Of a DNA stretch of 64,000 nt, positions 43,008 through 52,663 are shown piece by piece; position 1 is the stretch's first letter, and each line of letters starts with the position of its first letter. The DNA lies in contig NZ_NRQT01000007.1 in assembly GCF_004119455.1 (NCBI RefSeq), positions 1 to 64,000 on the forward strand. The letters are read 5' to 3'. The DNA is from Chryseobacterium sp. CH25. Its GTDB lineage: Bacteria; Bacteroidota; Bacteroidia; Flavobacteriales; Weeksellaceae. Under the pieces are notes generated by a model. The model was not told where the DNA came from and ran no database searches. It saw only the letters and a list, made by a program, of their open reading frames with translations. Position numbers and translations under genes: made by a program.

Positions 43008-45211
43008 ATGAAAAAACTGACGATAGGAGCAGCATTATTAACTTCCATGTTAACATTTGCTCAGGAAAAGGACACGATTAAATCTAACAATATTGAAGAA
43101 GTCGTTGTTAACGGAAGATATTATAAGAAATATGTAGAAAAGCAGGGATCTTCATCTCTTCGTCTGGATGAAGCCCTTATTAAAATTCCTCAAAACATTT
43201 CCATCATTACCAATAAAGCATTAGAAGACCAACAGGTTACTACTTTAAGTGATGGTGTATTAAGAAACGTTGCCGGGGCTCAAAGATTAGAGCATTGGGG
43301 AGATATGTATACCAGAGTTAATATGAGAGGAGCCAGAGCTGCTGCCTTCATGAATGGAGTAAACGTAACATCAAACTGGGGCCCTTTAAGTGAAGATATG
43401 AGCTACGTAGATCATATTGAATTCATCAAAGGACCATCAGGATTCTTAATGTCAAATGGAGAACCTAGTGGTATTTACAATATTGTCACGAAAAAGCCTA
43501 CAGGTAATTCTCTAAATGGAACAGCAAGAGTAACTCTTGGAAGTTTCAATATGTACAGAGGAGAAGCAGATATTGATTCTAAAATCACAGATAAAGTAGC
43601 TTTCAGATTAAACTTAATGGCTCAGAATAAAAACAGTTTCAGAGACTATGAATTCAATGACCGCTATATCATCAATCCTTCAATTAAAATAGACCTTAGT
43701 GATAAAACAACTTTAACTGCAGAATATATCTATCAGAAGGCAAAAATGTCTGAAGTAGGTTCGGCTTATGTTTTCAGTTTCCAGGGATACAAAGCAAAAC
43801 CTGTAGGATATACTCTTACAGATCCGGGTCTTGACCCAACAAAAGTTGACAATAATACGATCAACGTTAATCTACAGCATAAATTTAATGAAAACTGGAA
43901 ATTAACTTCTCAATTGACTTATGTGAATGAATATACAATGGGAAGTGATCTTTGGCCAAGTAAGTTTGAAGGCAATTATATGCTTCGTCGTTTAAATTAT
44001 TGGGAAGCAGATAATACGATGAAATTTGGTCAGATTTTCCTGAATGGACTTGTAAAAACAGGATCTGTTTCTCACAAAATCTTAGCTGGTCTTGATCTGG
44101 GAAGCAAAAAATATATGGCAGACTGGTCTCAAGGGTATAATTTAGATAAATTTAATGAAATGGTGATGAAACTGTCGAAAATAATGTTAAGGATTATAAA
44201 TACTGGTATAATATCGATACCAATAACTATGATATCAATGGAGAAAGCAGCTATTATGGACCAAACAATACTACAGCTTATATGCCATTCAACAAATCAA
44301 AACCTCTTTCTGTAAGAGCTGGAGCAGGAAGTACTATTGATCAAAGATATACGGGGTTGTATTTACAGGATGAATTAGGTTTTTTCAATGATGCTTTAAG
44401 ACTTACACTAGCAGCGCGTTATACTAATGTAAAAGAAGTTAACTATGGAACAAAAGCGGAAGCAAACAGAATTACTCCACGTATCGGATTAAGCTATTCT
44501 ATAGATGAAAATATGTCTGCATATGCTCTATACGACCAATCATTTGTACCCCAGGCTGGTTTATTCAGAGATGGGACAACAGCTTCACCATTAACTGGAA
44601 GCAATATTGAAGTAGGATTTAAAAAAGATTGGTTTGCCGGTAAATGGAATACGACCCTTTCATTATATAACATTAATAAGAATAATGAAATTACAGGAGA
44701 TCCGGACCTAACAAACAATCCAAACGGAAAATATTCTATTCTTCTTGGGAAAACAAGAGTACAGGGAGTAGAATTTGATCTTAAAGGAGAAATCGTAAAA
44801 GGATTTAATGCTATTTTCAATTATGCCTTTACTGAGAATAAATTTACAGAAACAACAGCTGCAAGTAAAAAAGGAGACCGAGTACCTGGATATGCAAAAC
44901 ATACCGCAAACGGTTGGCTAAACTACACGTTCAGTAATAATCTTCTTGAAGGCTTTGGGTTGAGTTTTGGAGGAACTTATATGGCAGATAGAAGCAGCTG
45001 GGGTTGGGGAAGCACAAACACTCAACAAATGGCAGATTATGTAAAATTTGATGCAGGAGCTTCATGGGAAAATTCAAAATTCAGAGTTAATTTTAATGTA
45101 TTCAATATCTTCAACAGATATTTATATTCAGGCGCGCCATATGCAGGGTATTACTATTACCAGGCAGACGCCCCTAGAAACTTCAGAATATCAATCGGAT
45201 ATAAATTCTAA
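43008..45211 (+). CDS. TonB-dependent siderophore-type receptor 2 (frameshifted in this sequence)
   Basis: MKKLTIGAALLTSMLTFAQ signal peptide, IEEVVVNGRYYKKYVEKQ TonB-box region, plug motif YVDHIEFIKGPSGFLMSNGEPSGIYNIVTKKP and a C-terminal ISIGYKF. The first frame runs out at 44315 after losing homology near 44160. Adding one A to the run at 44158-44160 gives NGDETVENNVKDYKYWYNID and joins the second half (734 residues). It lies 33 nt after receptor 1 and is probably co-transcribed. The specific ligand is unknown. Confidence 0.87.
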
Positions 45212-45220
45212 AAAATAAAG

Positions 45221-45246
45221 GTTAACCCTCTCGGGGGTTAACTTTT
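45221..45246 (+). terminator. Intra-cluster terminator/attenuator
   Basis: Perfect stem GTTAACCC/GGGTTAAC with a CTCTCGG-side loop and T5, only 4 nt before the next ATG. It could end the receptor 2 transcript partly and lower PepSY expression. Confidence 0.75.
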
Positions 45247-45250
45247 TGCT

Positions 45251-46453
45251 ATGAAAAAAAAGCATCATCAAAAAAAGAAAATTTCTCCAACAAAGAAATG
45301 GTCTGCCAAACTGCATTTGTGGTTTGGTTTGTCTGTTGGTATCATTGTATTCATAGTCTCTCTTACAGGGACTTTGTACGTTTTTAAAGATGAAGTACAG
45401 AATATACTTCGTAAAGACGCTATTTATATACAGCAGAATGTTTCAGGACAAAAACCATTACCCATTAGCATCCTTCGGGAAAAAGTAAGCCTTGAGCTCA
45501 ATGAAAAATACCCGATTAACTCTGTTGAAGTGTCTCTGGATAAAGGAAAATCTTATCGTTTCCTATATTACGAAAAGAGTAAGAAAGGCTGGAATTATTT
45601 TCAACAGGTACTGATCAATAAACAGGTTTATATTAATCAGTACACAGGAGAAATCTTGGCGGTTTATGATGAAAAATATGATGTATTCAATATTTTGAAA
45701 TATATCCACTGGGGGCTTTTATTGAATTCTGAATGGGGACCGTATGTAGTTGGGATTCCAACTGTATTGTTTATCATCATGCTGATTACCGGGATCATTT
45801 TATGGTGGCCTAAAAACAAAAATGCCCGAAAAGGAAGATTCTGGTTCAATTGGGAAAATGTAAAAAACTGGAAACGCAAAAATTATGACCTTCATAATGT
45901 ATTAGGTTTCTATGCCTCATTCATTGCCTTAATAATGAGTGTAACAGGGATTTACTTTGCCTATCCTTATGTAAAAAACACTTTTAATCTTGCTATATCC
46001 GGTTATTGGGAGCAGCCAAAAGAAAAACAGATCAAATCTCCGGATTCACTAACGACAAAGAGATCTGATCTTTTTGATATAACAGCTTTACAAACTGAAA
46101 AACTATACGCAGGAGCATCCAGCTACAGAATTACACTTAATGGAAAAAATAAGAAAGGAAAAGAGCTTAAAAACCTTCCCATCACCATTTACGGACAAGA
46201 AGGAAGGTTCAGTGAGAGAAACATCCTGACTTTTGATAAATACTCCGGAAAACTACTAGCCAACAAACCTCATCAACAACTGAGCAACGCCGAGAAATAT
46301 GCCAATGCCAACTATGATGTCCACACAGGGTCCTACTTTGGATTGTTTGGAAAAATCATCTGGTTTATTGCCGGTCTTATATGTACATCACTTCCAGTTA
46401 CCGGATTTTTAGTCTGGTGGGGAAAAAGAAAGAAACAAGGAAAGAAAATATAA
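45251..46453 (+). CDS. PepSY-associated TM protein 1 (iron-regulated membrane protein)
   Basis: A 400-residue inner-membrane protein of the PepSY_TM (PiuB-like) family. The first helix lies in KLHLWFGLSVGIIVFIVSLTGTLYVF, with PepSY periplasmic segments between helices. The HWGLLLNSEWGPYVVGIPTVLFIIMLITGIILWWPK block and YDLHNVLGFYASFIALIMSVTG follow, with a last helix before GKRKKQGKKI. The His residues in these helices are candidate haem or metal ligands. Members are thought to reduce ferric siderophores. The stop overlaps the next start (TAATG), so translation is coupled to receptor 3. Confidence 0.88.
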   Translation: MKKKHHQKKKISPTKKWSAKLHLWFGLSVGIIVFIVSLTGTLYVFKDEVQNILRKDAIYIQQNVSGQKPLPISILREKVSLELNEKYPINSVEVSLDKGKSYRFLYYEKSKKGWNYFQQVLINKQVYINQYTGEILAVYDEKYDVFNILKYIHWGLLLNSEWGPYVVGIPTVLFIIMLITGIILWWPKNKNARKGRFWFNWENVKNWKRKNYDLHNVLGFYASFIALIMSVTGIYFAYPYVKNTFNLAISGYWEQPKEKQIKSPDSLTTKRSDLFDITALQTEKLYAGASSYRITLNGKNKKGKELKNLPITIYGQEGRFSERNILTFDKYSGKLLANKPHQQLSNAEKYANANYDVHTGSYFGLFGKIIWFIAGLICTSLPVTGFLVWWGKRKKQGKKI

Positions 46454-48564
46454 TGAAAAAAGCGCTTTTATCAGCTGCATGTCTGGGAACAGTAATGACT
46501 TTTGCCCAGAAAAATGATTCTTTAAACACTCAAAAAGTTGAAGAGGTTGTGATGACCGCTTCCAGAAAAAAAGAGAACATTAAAGAAGTACCAAGCTCTA
46601 TTACCATTGTTGGTGAGAAACAGATACAGTCTCAATTGACGGTCAATTCAGACATTACAAGTATTCTGCAGTATACGGTTCCCAGTTTAGGAACCAATTC
46701 CGGACAGACATCCAATACGGGACAAACTTTAAGAGGACGTCAGGTATTGGTTTTAATAGATGGAATTCCTCAGTCTACTCCCCTTCGAAACGGAGCAAGA
46801 GATTTAAGAGTTATTGATCCTTCTGCTATTGAAAGAGTTGAAGTAATTAAAGGAGCTTCATCCATCTATGGAAACGGTGCGGATGGTGGTATCATCAATT
46901 ATATTACGAAAAGAAATAAAACTGATAAAAAGATTACCGGAATCTCACAGATTGGTTTCACAGGACAGCGCTCCGGAGGAACTTTAGGAGTAAGAGCCAG
47001 CCAGCTTTTATCCGGAAAGATCAATAAATTCGACTATACCCTTTCCCTAGCCTACGAAAGAACGGGCTATATGAAAGATGCCAATAAAGTCTATTTAACA
47101 CCTACCTACAGTACGGCTAAAATGGATAACTACAACGGAATGTTGAAGTTAGGCTATGACATTAATGAAAACCAAAGAGTTGAAGCTTCTTATATCGGAT
47201 ATTCTTCAAGATCAGATCTTAATCTGGGATTAAATACAGGTATATATGGAGTGAGGCCTACTATTGGTGAAGGTCAGGGAAAAGGTTTGGAAACCACACC
47301 ACAGGGAACTCCTAAAAATCATAACATAAGAGTAAGCTATGATAATAAGAATCTATTCAAAGGAACTGCATTGAATGTGAATCTTTATTATCAGGATTTT
47401 AAAACGGTATACGGATACAGTGATACCTTTTTCAATGGCGGACAGTCCAATGTAATCTCTAAAAAAGCAGGAGCAAGATTCAATTTTGATACCCAGCTTT
47501 GGAATACACAAAATTCTCAGGGAGAAATCATCTATGGAGCTGATATCCTGAATGATGAAACAGTACAGAAGCTGGAAGACGGCCGTTTCTGGACTCCCAA
47601 TATGAATATGACCAATATTGCTCCTTTCTTACTGGCAAAAATTGATCTGTTCAAAAAATTAACCATCAAAGGAGGTCTTCGATATGAAAATATCAAAGTA
47701 AATGTTGATGATTTCAACACCCTTTCTGTGATTAAAAACAACGGAACATTTACCCCAAGCATTCCTGTAGCAGGTGGAAAATTAAGCTATAATGCATTGG
47801 TAGGAAATATTGGATTACGTTACAATATTGAGCCATACATCAACCTATTCGGAAGCTTTTCACAAGCCTACTCTATCAACGAACTGGGAAGAATCCTGAG
47901 AACCTCAACCTCTGAGACCATCAAAAACCTTGAAACAAAGCCTATCATCGTAAACAATTACGAATTAGGAGCCACAGGACAGGTTTCCAGCTGGATGAAT
48001 TATGAATTAACCTCTTATGTAAGTACCTCTAAGCTTGGAGCTACTTTTGTGCAGAGTGCGGACAGAGCTTTAACCATCAAAAGAGCACCGGAGATTATTT
48101 ACGGTGTAGAAGGATTTTTACACTTCACTCCTCTTAAATGGCTTCAGTTTGGGGGAAGCTACAGCTGGATGGAAGGAATCACATCGCCGGATGACAATGG
48201 AAATTACTCAGCAAAAATCAATAACAGCAGAATTTCTGCGCCTAAAGTTCTTGCCTATGTTCAGGTTAAACCTATTCAGCAAATTTTCTTTGGCATTGAT
48301 ATGCTTCATTCTTTCCAGCAGAACAGATTTCAGCCTGATGCCAAAAATCAATATACTTATGGAGAAGGATTCGTTCCGGAATACACTGTATTTAACCTAA
48401 AACTTGGTGGCGAGATCAATAAAAACTGGAAACTTTCTGTAGGAGTTGAAAACTTATTCAACAAACTGTATCAGCCTTCAATCGCATGGTGGTCAGCAAG
48501 AGACAGCGAATTTGTGAATGCTCCGGGGACAAGAGGAACACTTATCCTTGAATACAAATTTTAA
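46453..48564 (+). CDS. TonB-dependent receptor 3
   Basis: A 703-residue receptor starting at ATG 46453 within the TAATG overlap, giving MKKALLSAACLGTVMTFAQ as a signal peptide; the longer frame upstream is the PepSY gene read out of frame. Marks are VEEVVMTASRKKENIKEVPSSITIVG, a plug with QTLRGRQVLVLIDGIPQS, IERVEVIKGASSIYGNGADGGIINYITK, and a barrel ending ILEYKF. It is closest in style to siderophore/catecholate receptors. It is intact, unlike receptors 1 and 2, and translationally coupled to the PepSY protein. Confidence 0.92.
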   Translation: MKKALLSAACLGTVMTFAQKNDSLNTQKVEEVVMTASRKKENIKEVPSSITIVGEKQIQSQLTVNSDITSILQYTVPSLGTNSGQTSNTGQTLRGRQVLVLIDGIPQSTPLRNGARDLRVIDPSAIERVEVIKGASSIYGNGADGGIINYITKRNKTDKKITGISQIGFTGQRSGGTLGVRASQLLSGKINKFDYTLSLAYERTGYMKDANKVYLTPTYSTAKMDNYNGMLKLGYDINENQRVEASYIGYSSRSDLNLGLNTGIYGVRPTIGEGQGKGLETTPQGTPKNHNIRVSYDNKNLFKGTALNVNLYYQDFKTVYGYSDTFFNGGQSNVISKKAGARFNFDTQLWNTQNSQGEIIYGADILNDETVQKLEDGRFWTPNMNMTNIAPFLLAKIDLFKKLTIKGGLRYENIKVNVDDFNTLSVIKNNGTFTPSIPVAGGKLSYNALVGNIGLRYNIEPYINLFGSFSQAYSINELGRILRTSTSETIKNLETKPIIVNNYELGATGQVSSWMNYELTSYVSTSKLGATFVQSADRALTIKRAPEIIYGVEGFLHFTPLKWLQFGGSYSWMEGITSPDDNGNYSAKINNSRISAPKVLAYVQVKPIQQIFFGIDMLHSFQQNRFQPDAKNQYTYGEGFVPEYTVFNLKLGGEINKNWKLSVGVENLFNKLYQPSIAWWSARDSEFVNAPGTRGTLILEYKF

Positions 48565-48588
48565 TTAATCTAAATAAAAAGTAAAGTT

Positions 48589-48596
48589 TATCTTTG
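48589..48596 (+). promoter_or_regulatory. -7 promoter element of PepSY protein 2
   Basis: TATCTTTG, 18 nt before ATG 48615; favours this ATG over the upstream TTG located in the -7 element. Confidence 0.6.
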
Positions 48597-48614
48597 CAGA
48601 ACTTTAACTGTTAT

Positions 48615-49826
48615 ATGAAGAAAAATCATCATCAAAAAAAGAAGCCGGGATTCTTTAAAAAATGGTCCGCAAAGCTCCATTTATGGTTTGGGCTGGGTAT
48701 TGGATTTTTAATCTTTATTATCTCTATTACCGGGGCATTATACGTCTTTAAGGATGAGGTGGAAAACTATACCCGAAAGGATGTGATCTACCATCATGAG
48801 CAGAATATTGAGCAAAAGCAGATCCTTCCTATCCGGGAGATGGAAAAAGCTGTTGCAGAACAGGTAAAAGAAAAATATCCAATCCATTGGGTTAATATTC
48901 CTATGGACAAGAAAATGTCCTATATGTTCTTCTGGTATGAGCATAATACGGATGCCTGGAATTATTTTGATGAGTTTCCTATCTACAAACAGGCTTATGT
49001 AAACCCTTACACTGGAAAAGTTCTGAGAGTATATGATGAAAAGAACGGATTCTTCAATATTGTTAAAATGATCCACTGGAGCTACCTTCTGAAGCAGGAT
49101 TGGGGGACGTATGTGGTAGGAATCCCCGTAATTATCTTCATCATCATGCTGATTACAGGAATTGTTTTATGGTGGCCAAAAAATAAAGCCGCAAGAAAAC
49201 AGCGTTTTTCGTTTAAGTGGAAGAATATCAAGAGCTGGAAAAGAAAGAACTATGACCTTCACAATGTATTAGGTTTCTATGCTTCAATCTTTGCCCTTAT
49301 CTTCTCTATTACAGGACTATTTTACGCATTCTTTGTAGTTCAGGCGATGATTTATGTAGTTTTTTCCGGAGGAGAAACTGCCTACCCTGATTTCTCTCAT
49401 ATTAAAACAAAGGCTCCTATTGAGATGAGAACAGAAACCACTCTGGATAAAATCATCAATACCGTTAAAGAAAAATATCCTGAATCTTATGGCTTTGCTA
49501 TAGATCTTGGACATGAGCATATGGATGATCATGAGCACCCTAATTTTGAAGTGTATGTAAAGCACCTTACCTACTCTTATCACAAAAGCAGCAGCCTTAT
49601 TTTTGATGAAAACTCAGGAGAACTGCTTCATACCCATGATCCAAAAGATAAAAACTTTGGAGAAAAGGTGGTAAGTGCTAATTATGACATCCACGTAGGA
49701 GCTATTTTAGGCCTTCCTACAAAGATTATTGCTTTTATTGTAAGTCTTATCTGTGCTTCTCTTCCGGTAACAGGATTTATGATCTGGTGGGGAAGAAGAA
49801 AGAAAAAACCGGTAAAAACTGCTTAA
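48615..49826 (+). CDS. PepSY-associated TM protein 2 (iron-regulated membrane protein)
   Basis: A 403-residue paralogue of PepSY protein 1, sharing KWSAKLHLWFGLG, the YVFKDEVENYTRKDVIY segment, HWSYLLKQDWGTYVVGIPVIIFIIMLITGIVLWWPKNKAARK and NYDLHNVLGFYAS. It differs by a His-rich periplasmic insert (LGHEHMDDHEHPNFE) that could bind metal. The start is ATG 48615. It has a separate promoter, so it may be expressed independently of the receptor operon. Confidence 0.88.
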   Translation: MKKNHHQKKKPGFFKKWSAKLHLWFGLGIGFLIFIISITGALYVFKDEVENYTRKDVIYHHEQNIEQKQILPIREMEKAVAEQVKEKYPIHWVNIPMDKKMSYMFFWYEHNTDAWNYFDEFPIYKQAYVNPYTGKVLRVYDEKNGFFNIVKMIHWSYLLKQDWGTYVVGIPVIIFIIMLITGIVLWWPKNKAARKQRFSFKWKNIKSWKRKNYDLHNVLGFYASIFALIFSITGLFYAFFVVQAMIYVVFSGGETAYPDFSHIKTKAPIEMRTETTLDKIINTVKEKYPESYGFAIDLGHEHMDDHEHPNFEVYVKHLTYSYHKSSSLIFDENSGELLHTHDPKDKNFGEKVVSANYDIHVGAILGLPTKIIAFIVSLICASLPVTGFMIWWGRRKKKPVKTA

Positions 49827-49905
49827 TCTTTTAAATAATACAAGGTTAATAAGCTATTAATACAATCTTTTTTATAATTTTAGCCCCTAGAATTTAATAA
49901 TAGAA

Positions 49906-50874
49906 ATGTCATTAATAGATTTATCAAAACAGGTTGCCCTTGGAGTTGACATCGGCGGAACCAATACCAAGTTCGGAATTGTAAACCACCGCGGAGAAGT
50001 TCTGGATAAAGGAAACCTTAAAACCGATGCCTATGATAAAGTAGAAGATTTCATCGATGCTTTATATGAACATGTATACCCTTTAATGGAAAAACATGGT
50101 GCAGAAAAGCACTTCGACGGAATTGGTGTAGGAGCTCCCAACGCTAACTATTATAAAGGAACTATAGAATTAGCACCCAACCTACCATGGAAAGGGGTAA
50201 TTCCATTTGCAGAGTTGATGACCGCAAAGTTCAATTTACCATGTACAATCACCAATGATGCGAATGCCGCAGCATTGGGAGAAATGCTCTTCGGAGCAGC
50301 CCGTGGAATGAAGGACTTTATCATGATTACCCTGGGAACAGGAGTAGGAAGCGGGATTATTGCCAATGGAAACTTAATCTATGGACATGACGGTTTTGCA
50401 GGAGAATTAGGACACACTATTGTAAAGCCAGGCGGAAGAAAGCACTGGAGTACAGGATCTGAAGGAAGCCTGGAAGCTTATGCTTCTGCAACAGGAATCA
50501 CTATTACAGCCAAAAAAATGAGAGCTGAGTTCCCGGAATCTATGCTGAATCAATATCCTGAAGACGAAATTAATTCTAAAACAGTATATGAATGTGCAAT
50601 GAAGGAAGACCCAATTGCCATTGAAGTTTTTAGATATACAGGACAAAAACTGGGTGAAGCATTAGCCAATTTCGTGATGTTTTCTTCACCGCAAGCCATT
50701 CTTTTATTTGGTGGAGTTATCAAGGCCGGAGATTTTATCTTAAAGCCTACTAAACTTCATATGGAAAGGAATTTACTTCCAATCTTTAGAAATAAAGTAA
50801 AACTGGTATTCAGTGAACTAGACGAGGCCGATGCCGCTATTCTTGGCGCAAGTGCTTTGGTTTGGGAAAAATAA
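49906..50874 (+). CDS. ROK family sugar kinase-like protein lacking the zinc cysteines
   Basis: A 322-residue ROK protein, probably a glucokinase or N-acetylmannosamine/fructose kinase. The ATP-binding start LGVDIGGTNTKFGIV, TNDANAAALGEMLFGAA and TLGTGVGSGIIANG are all in place, as is the GFAGELGHT segment with the catalytic-type loop. The usual ROK zinc motif CxCGxxGCxE is replaced by HWSTGSEGSLEAYAS: the three Cys are missing while the flanking Gly, Glu and LEAYAS are kept. Monocistronic, with its own terminator. Confidence 0.85.
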   Translation: MSLIDLSKQVALGVDIGGTNTKFGIVNHRGEVLDKGNLKTDAYDKVEDFIDALYEHVYPLMEKHGAEKHFDGIGVGAPNANYYKGTIELAPNLPWKGVIPFAELMTAKFNLPCTITNDANAAALGEMLFGAARGMKDFIMITLGTGVGSGIIANGNLIYGHDGFAGELGHTIVKPGGRKHWSTGSEGSLEAYASATGITITAKKMRAEFPESMLNQYPEDEINSKTVYECAMKEDPIAIEVFRYTGQKLGEALANFVMFSSPQAILLFGGVIKAGDFILKPTKLHMERNLLPIFRNKVKLVFSELDEADAAILGASALVWEK

Positions 50875-50894
50875 CTGATACACTTATCATATTT

Positions 50895-50924
50895 AAAGCG
50901 ATCTCAATGTGAGATCGCTTTTTT
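50895..50924 (+). terminator. Terminator
   Basis: Stem AAAGCGATCTC/GAGATCGCTTT with a 5-nt loop and T-run. Confidence 0.9.
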
Positions 50925-50933
50925 TTCTTTTTG

Positions 50934-50983
50934 CTACGAATTCACGAATGTATTTATTAGTGCATTCGTAGCCAGCATCTATC
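50934..50983. repeat. Inverted intergenic repeat GCTACGAAT/ATTCGTAGC
   Basis: gctacgaattcacgaat and cattcgtagc flank a short AT-rich centre with additional partial copies (cacgaatg, gtgcattcg). A dispersed-element-like hairpin between the ROK and msrA genes. Confidence 0.5.
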
Positions 50984-51114
50984 ATCAGTATCATCTATGA
51001 AAACAATTCATTTAATCCGTATCAGAATCCATCAACTTTTTCTTACTTTTGATTAACATTTTCTGCAGACTTTACAGCTAATGAAAATGATATAAAACAA
51101 TATAATTACCAAAA

Positions 51115-51669
51115 ATGGATAACAATAATTTAGAAACCATCGTATTCGGTGGCGGATGCTTCTGGTGTGTAGAAAGCTGTTTCAATCTGTTAAAGGGTGT
51201 TGAATCTGCTATTTCAGGATACTCCGGCGGTCATAAAGATAATCCCACTTATCAGGAAGTTTGCACAGGAGAAACTGGCCATGCAGAAGTAGTACAGATC
51301 ACTTACAATCCTTCCATCATTTCTTATGAGCAGTTAATGGATGTATTCTTCTTCCTGCACGATCCTACCCAGCTTAACAGACAGGGAAATGACATCGGAA
51401 CGCAGTACCGTTCTGTTATTTATTATAAAGATGATGCAGAAAAAACAAAAGCTGAAGAAGCCATTAAAGTTTCTCAGGAATCAGGAAGATGGGCAGGAAC
51501 TTATGTAACAGAGTTAACACAATTTGATAAATTCTGGCCAGCAGAGCAATATCACCAAGGTTACTATAATGAAAATCCAACACAGCCTTACTGTAGTGCC
51601 GTGGTGGGACCTAAGATACAGAAGTTCAAAAAGTATTTTGGAGAACTGGGAATGCTGAATGCAGAGTAA
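51115..51669 (+). CDS. msrA: Peptide-methionine (S)-S-oxide reductase MsrA
   Basis: A 184-residue MsrA repairing oxidised methionine. The active-site motif GGCFWC is at residues ~13-18, followed by GVESAISGYSGGHKDNPTYQEVCTGETGHAEVVQITYNP and the Tyr/Glu substrate region GTQYRSVIYY. C-terminal YHQGYYNENPTQPYCSAVVGPK includes a candidate resolving Cys. No signal peptide, so it is cytosolic. Single gene with a strong bidirectional hairpin after it. Confidence 0.96.
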   Translation: MDNNNLETIVFGGGCFWCVESCFNLLKGVESAISGYSGGHKDNPTYQEVCTGETGHAEVVQITYNPSIISYEQLMDVFFFLHDPTQLNRQGNDIGTQYRSVIYYKDDAEKTKAEEAIKVSQESGRWAGTYVTELTQFDKFWPAEQYHQGYYNENPTQPYCSAVVGPKIQKFKKYFGELGMLNAE

Positions 51670-51680
51670 ACTATATAAGA

Positions 51681-51715
51681 CAATAAAAGCGAAATAAATT
51701 CTTTCGCTTTTATTG
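51681..51715. terminator. Bidirectional terminator
   Basis: Stem CAATAAAAGCGAAA/TTTCGCTTTTATTG between converging msrA and the 51745-52544 gene. Confidence 0.9.
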
Positions 51716-51744
51716 TTTCATATCAAAATAGAGTGGTTATTACT

Positions 51745-52544
51745 CTATTGTTTAGCATTTTCTCCCCCATAAATTTCCAATATTCTTTCAGATACATCTT
51801 TTAATGCTTTTTCATTTTCAGGATGTTTACCAAAACTTGTAAAGAATTCAACATTATTATTGCTTTTATCATACCATACCTTCCCCATAGCATTTTCAGT
51901 AGTAAGAGTGTCTGGCTGGGTTATTTTCTTTAAATCTTTAAAATCGTCCTTTTGCATAGCAATAACTTTAAATTGTCTTCCTAAATTAGCACTATCTGTA
52001 GCAATATATCTTTCCCCGTTCCAATACATATATTTTTTATTAATATCCAACTTCCCTCCTGCAATTTCTCTCACTACATTTTCAAAGCCAGAAGTATCTT
52101 TTTTGCTATTAGAAAACGCAACACTCCCTGTAAGAAGAAGAAATATAAATGCAAATTCTGCAATTCCAAATCCATTTTTAACTGCAGATGGCCACGTAAT
52201 TACCGGCTTATTAGTAATATTAATAACTATCTTAGAAACTGTATGATTAATTGCATATTCTATTGTCTTCCATTCTAAGCAGTAATTCAAAAAACTATCA
52301 TAATCAATATACTTACAAAGATCATCTAATATTGCTCTTTTTATATTATAATCTTCTTCATTTTCAACAATTGATTTATAGTATGTTTCAAAAGACTTAT
52401 AAGTTAAAGTGATGTTGTAATCATCCTTAAAGATCTTTCAATATGTTTTGCAATTCCTGTAAATGAAGTTTCTACAGCTTCTCGTATTCCTTTTTCATAA
52501 ACTTCCTCCAATAGCTTTTTTTTCTGTGGTAAAAATTTAGACAT
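51745..52544 (-). CDS. Membrane protein of unknown function (frameshifted in this sequence)
   Basis: Starts at ATG 52544 (MSKFLPQKKKLLEEVYEKGIREAV) and stops after 46 codons. Adding one base at 52427-52428 continues as KDDYNITLTYKSFETYYKSIVE and joins the rest, giving 266 residues. It has a soluble helical N-terminus of ~110 residues, one transmembrane helix near residue 135 (FGIAEFAFIFLLLTGSVAF), then a domain with KYMYWNGERYIATDS. No family is recognised. It is divergent from the signalling module at 52.9 kb, and an inverted repeat like that of the two-component operators lies upstream (52592-52607). Confidence 0.65.
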
Positions 52545-52591
52545 AACTGTGAATTTTATTGCACCAAAGTAGAAAAAAAGGGTGGGAAAAA

Positions 52592-52607
52592 ATGCGGAAA
52601 ACCGTAA
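52592..52607. promoter_or_regulatory. Weaker third copy of the two-component operator-like dyad
   Basis: ATGCGGAAAACCGTAA matches the operator at 56343-56358 in 13 of 16 positions and keeps the dyad CGGAAAACCG. It lies 48 nt upstream of the 51745-52544 gene start, read on the minus strand. No perfect -7 element lies at the expected spacing. Confidence 0.35.
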
Positions 52608-52620
52608 TAATCAAACAAAT

Positions 52621-52651
52621 AAACTTTCCAAAAACTTTCCAAAAACTTTCT
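52621..52651. repeat. Three AAACTTTC direct repeats in helical phase
   Basis: AAACTTTCC, AAACTTTCC and AAACTTTCT start at 52621, 52632 and 52643, a spacing of 11 bp that places them on one face of the helix. Possibly a protein-binding array. Confidence 0.6.
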
Positions 52652-52663
52652 AACTCTTACCTT

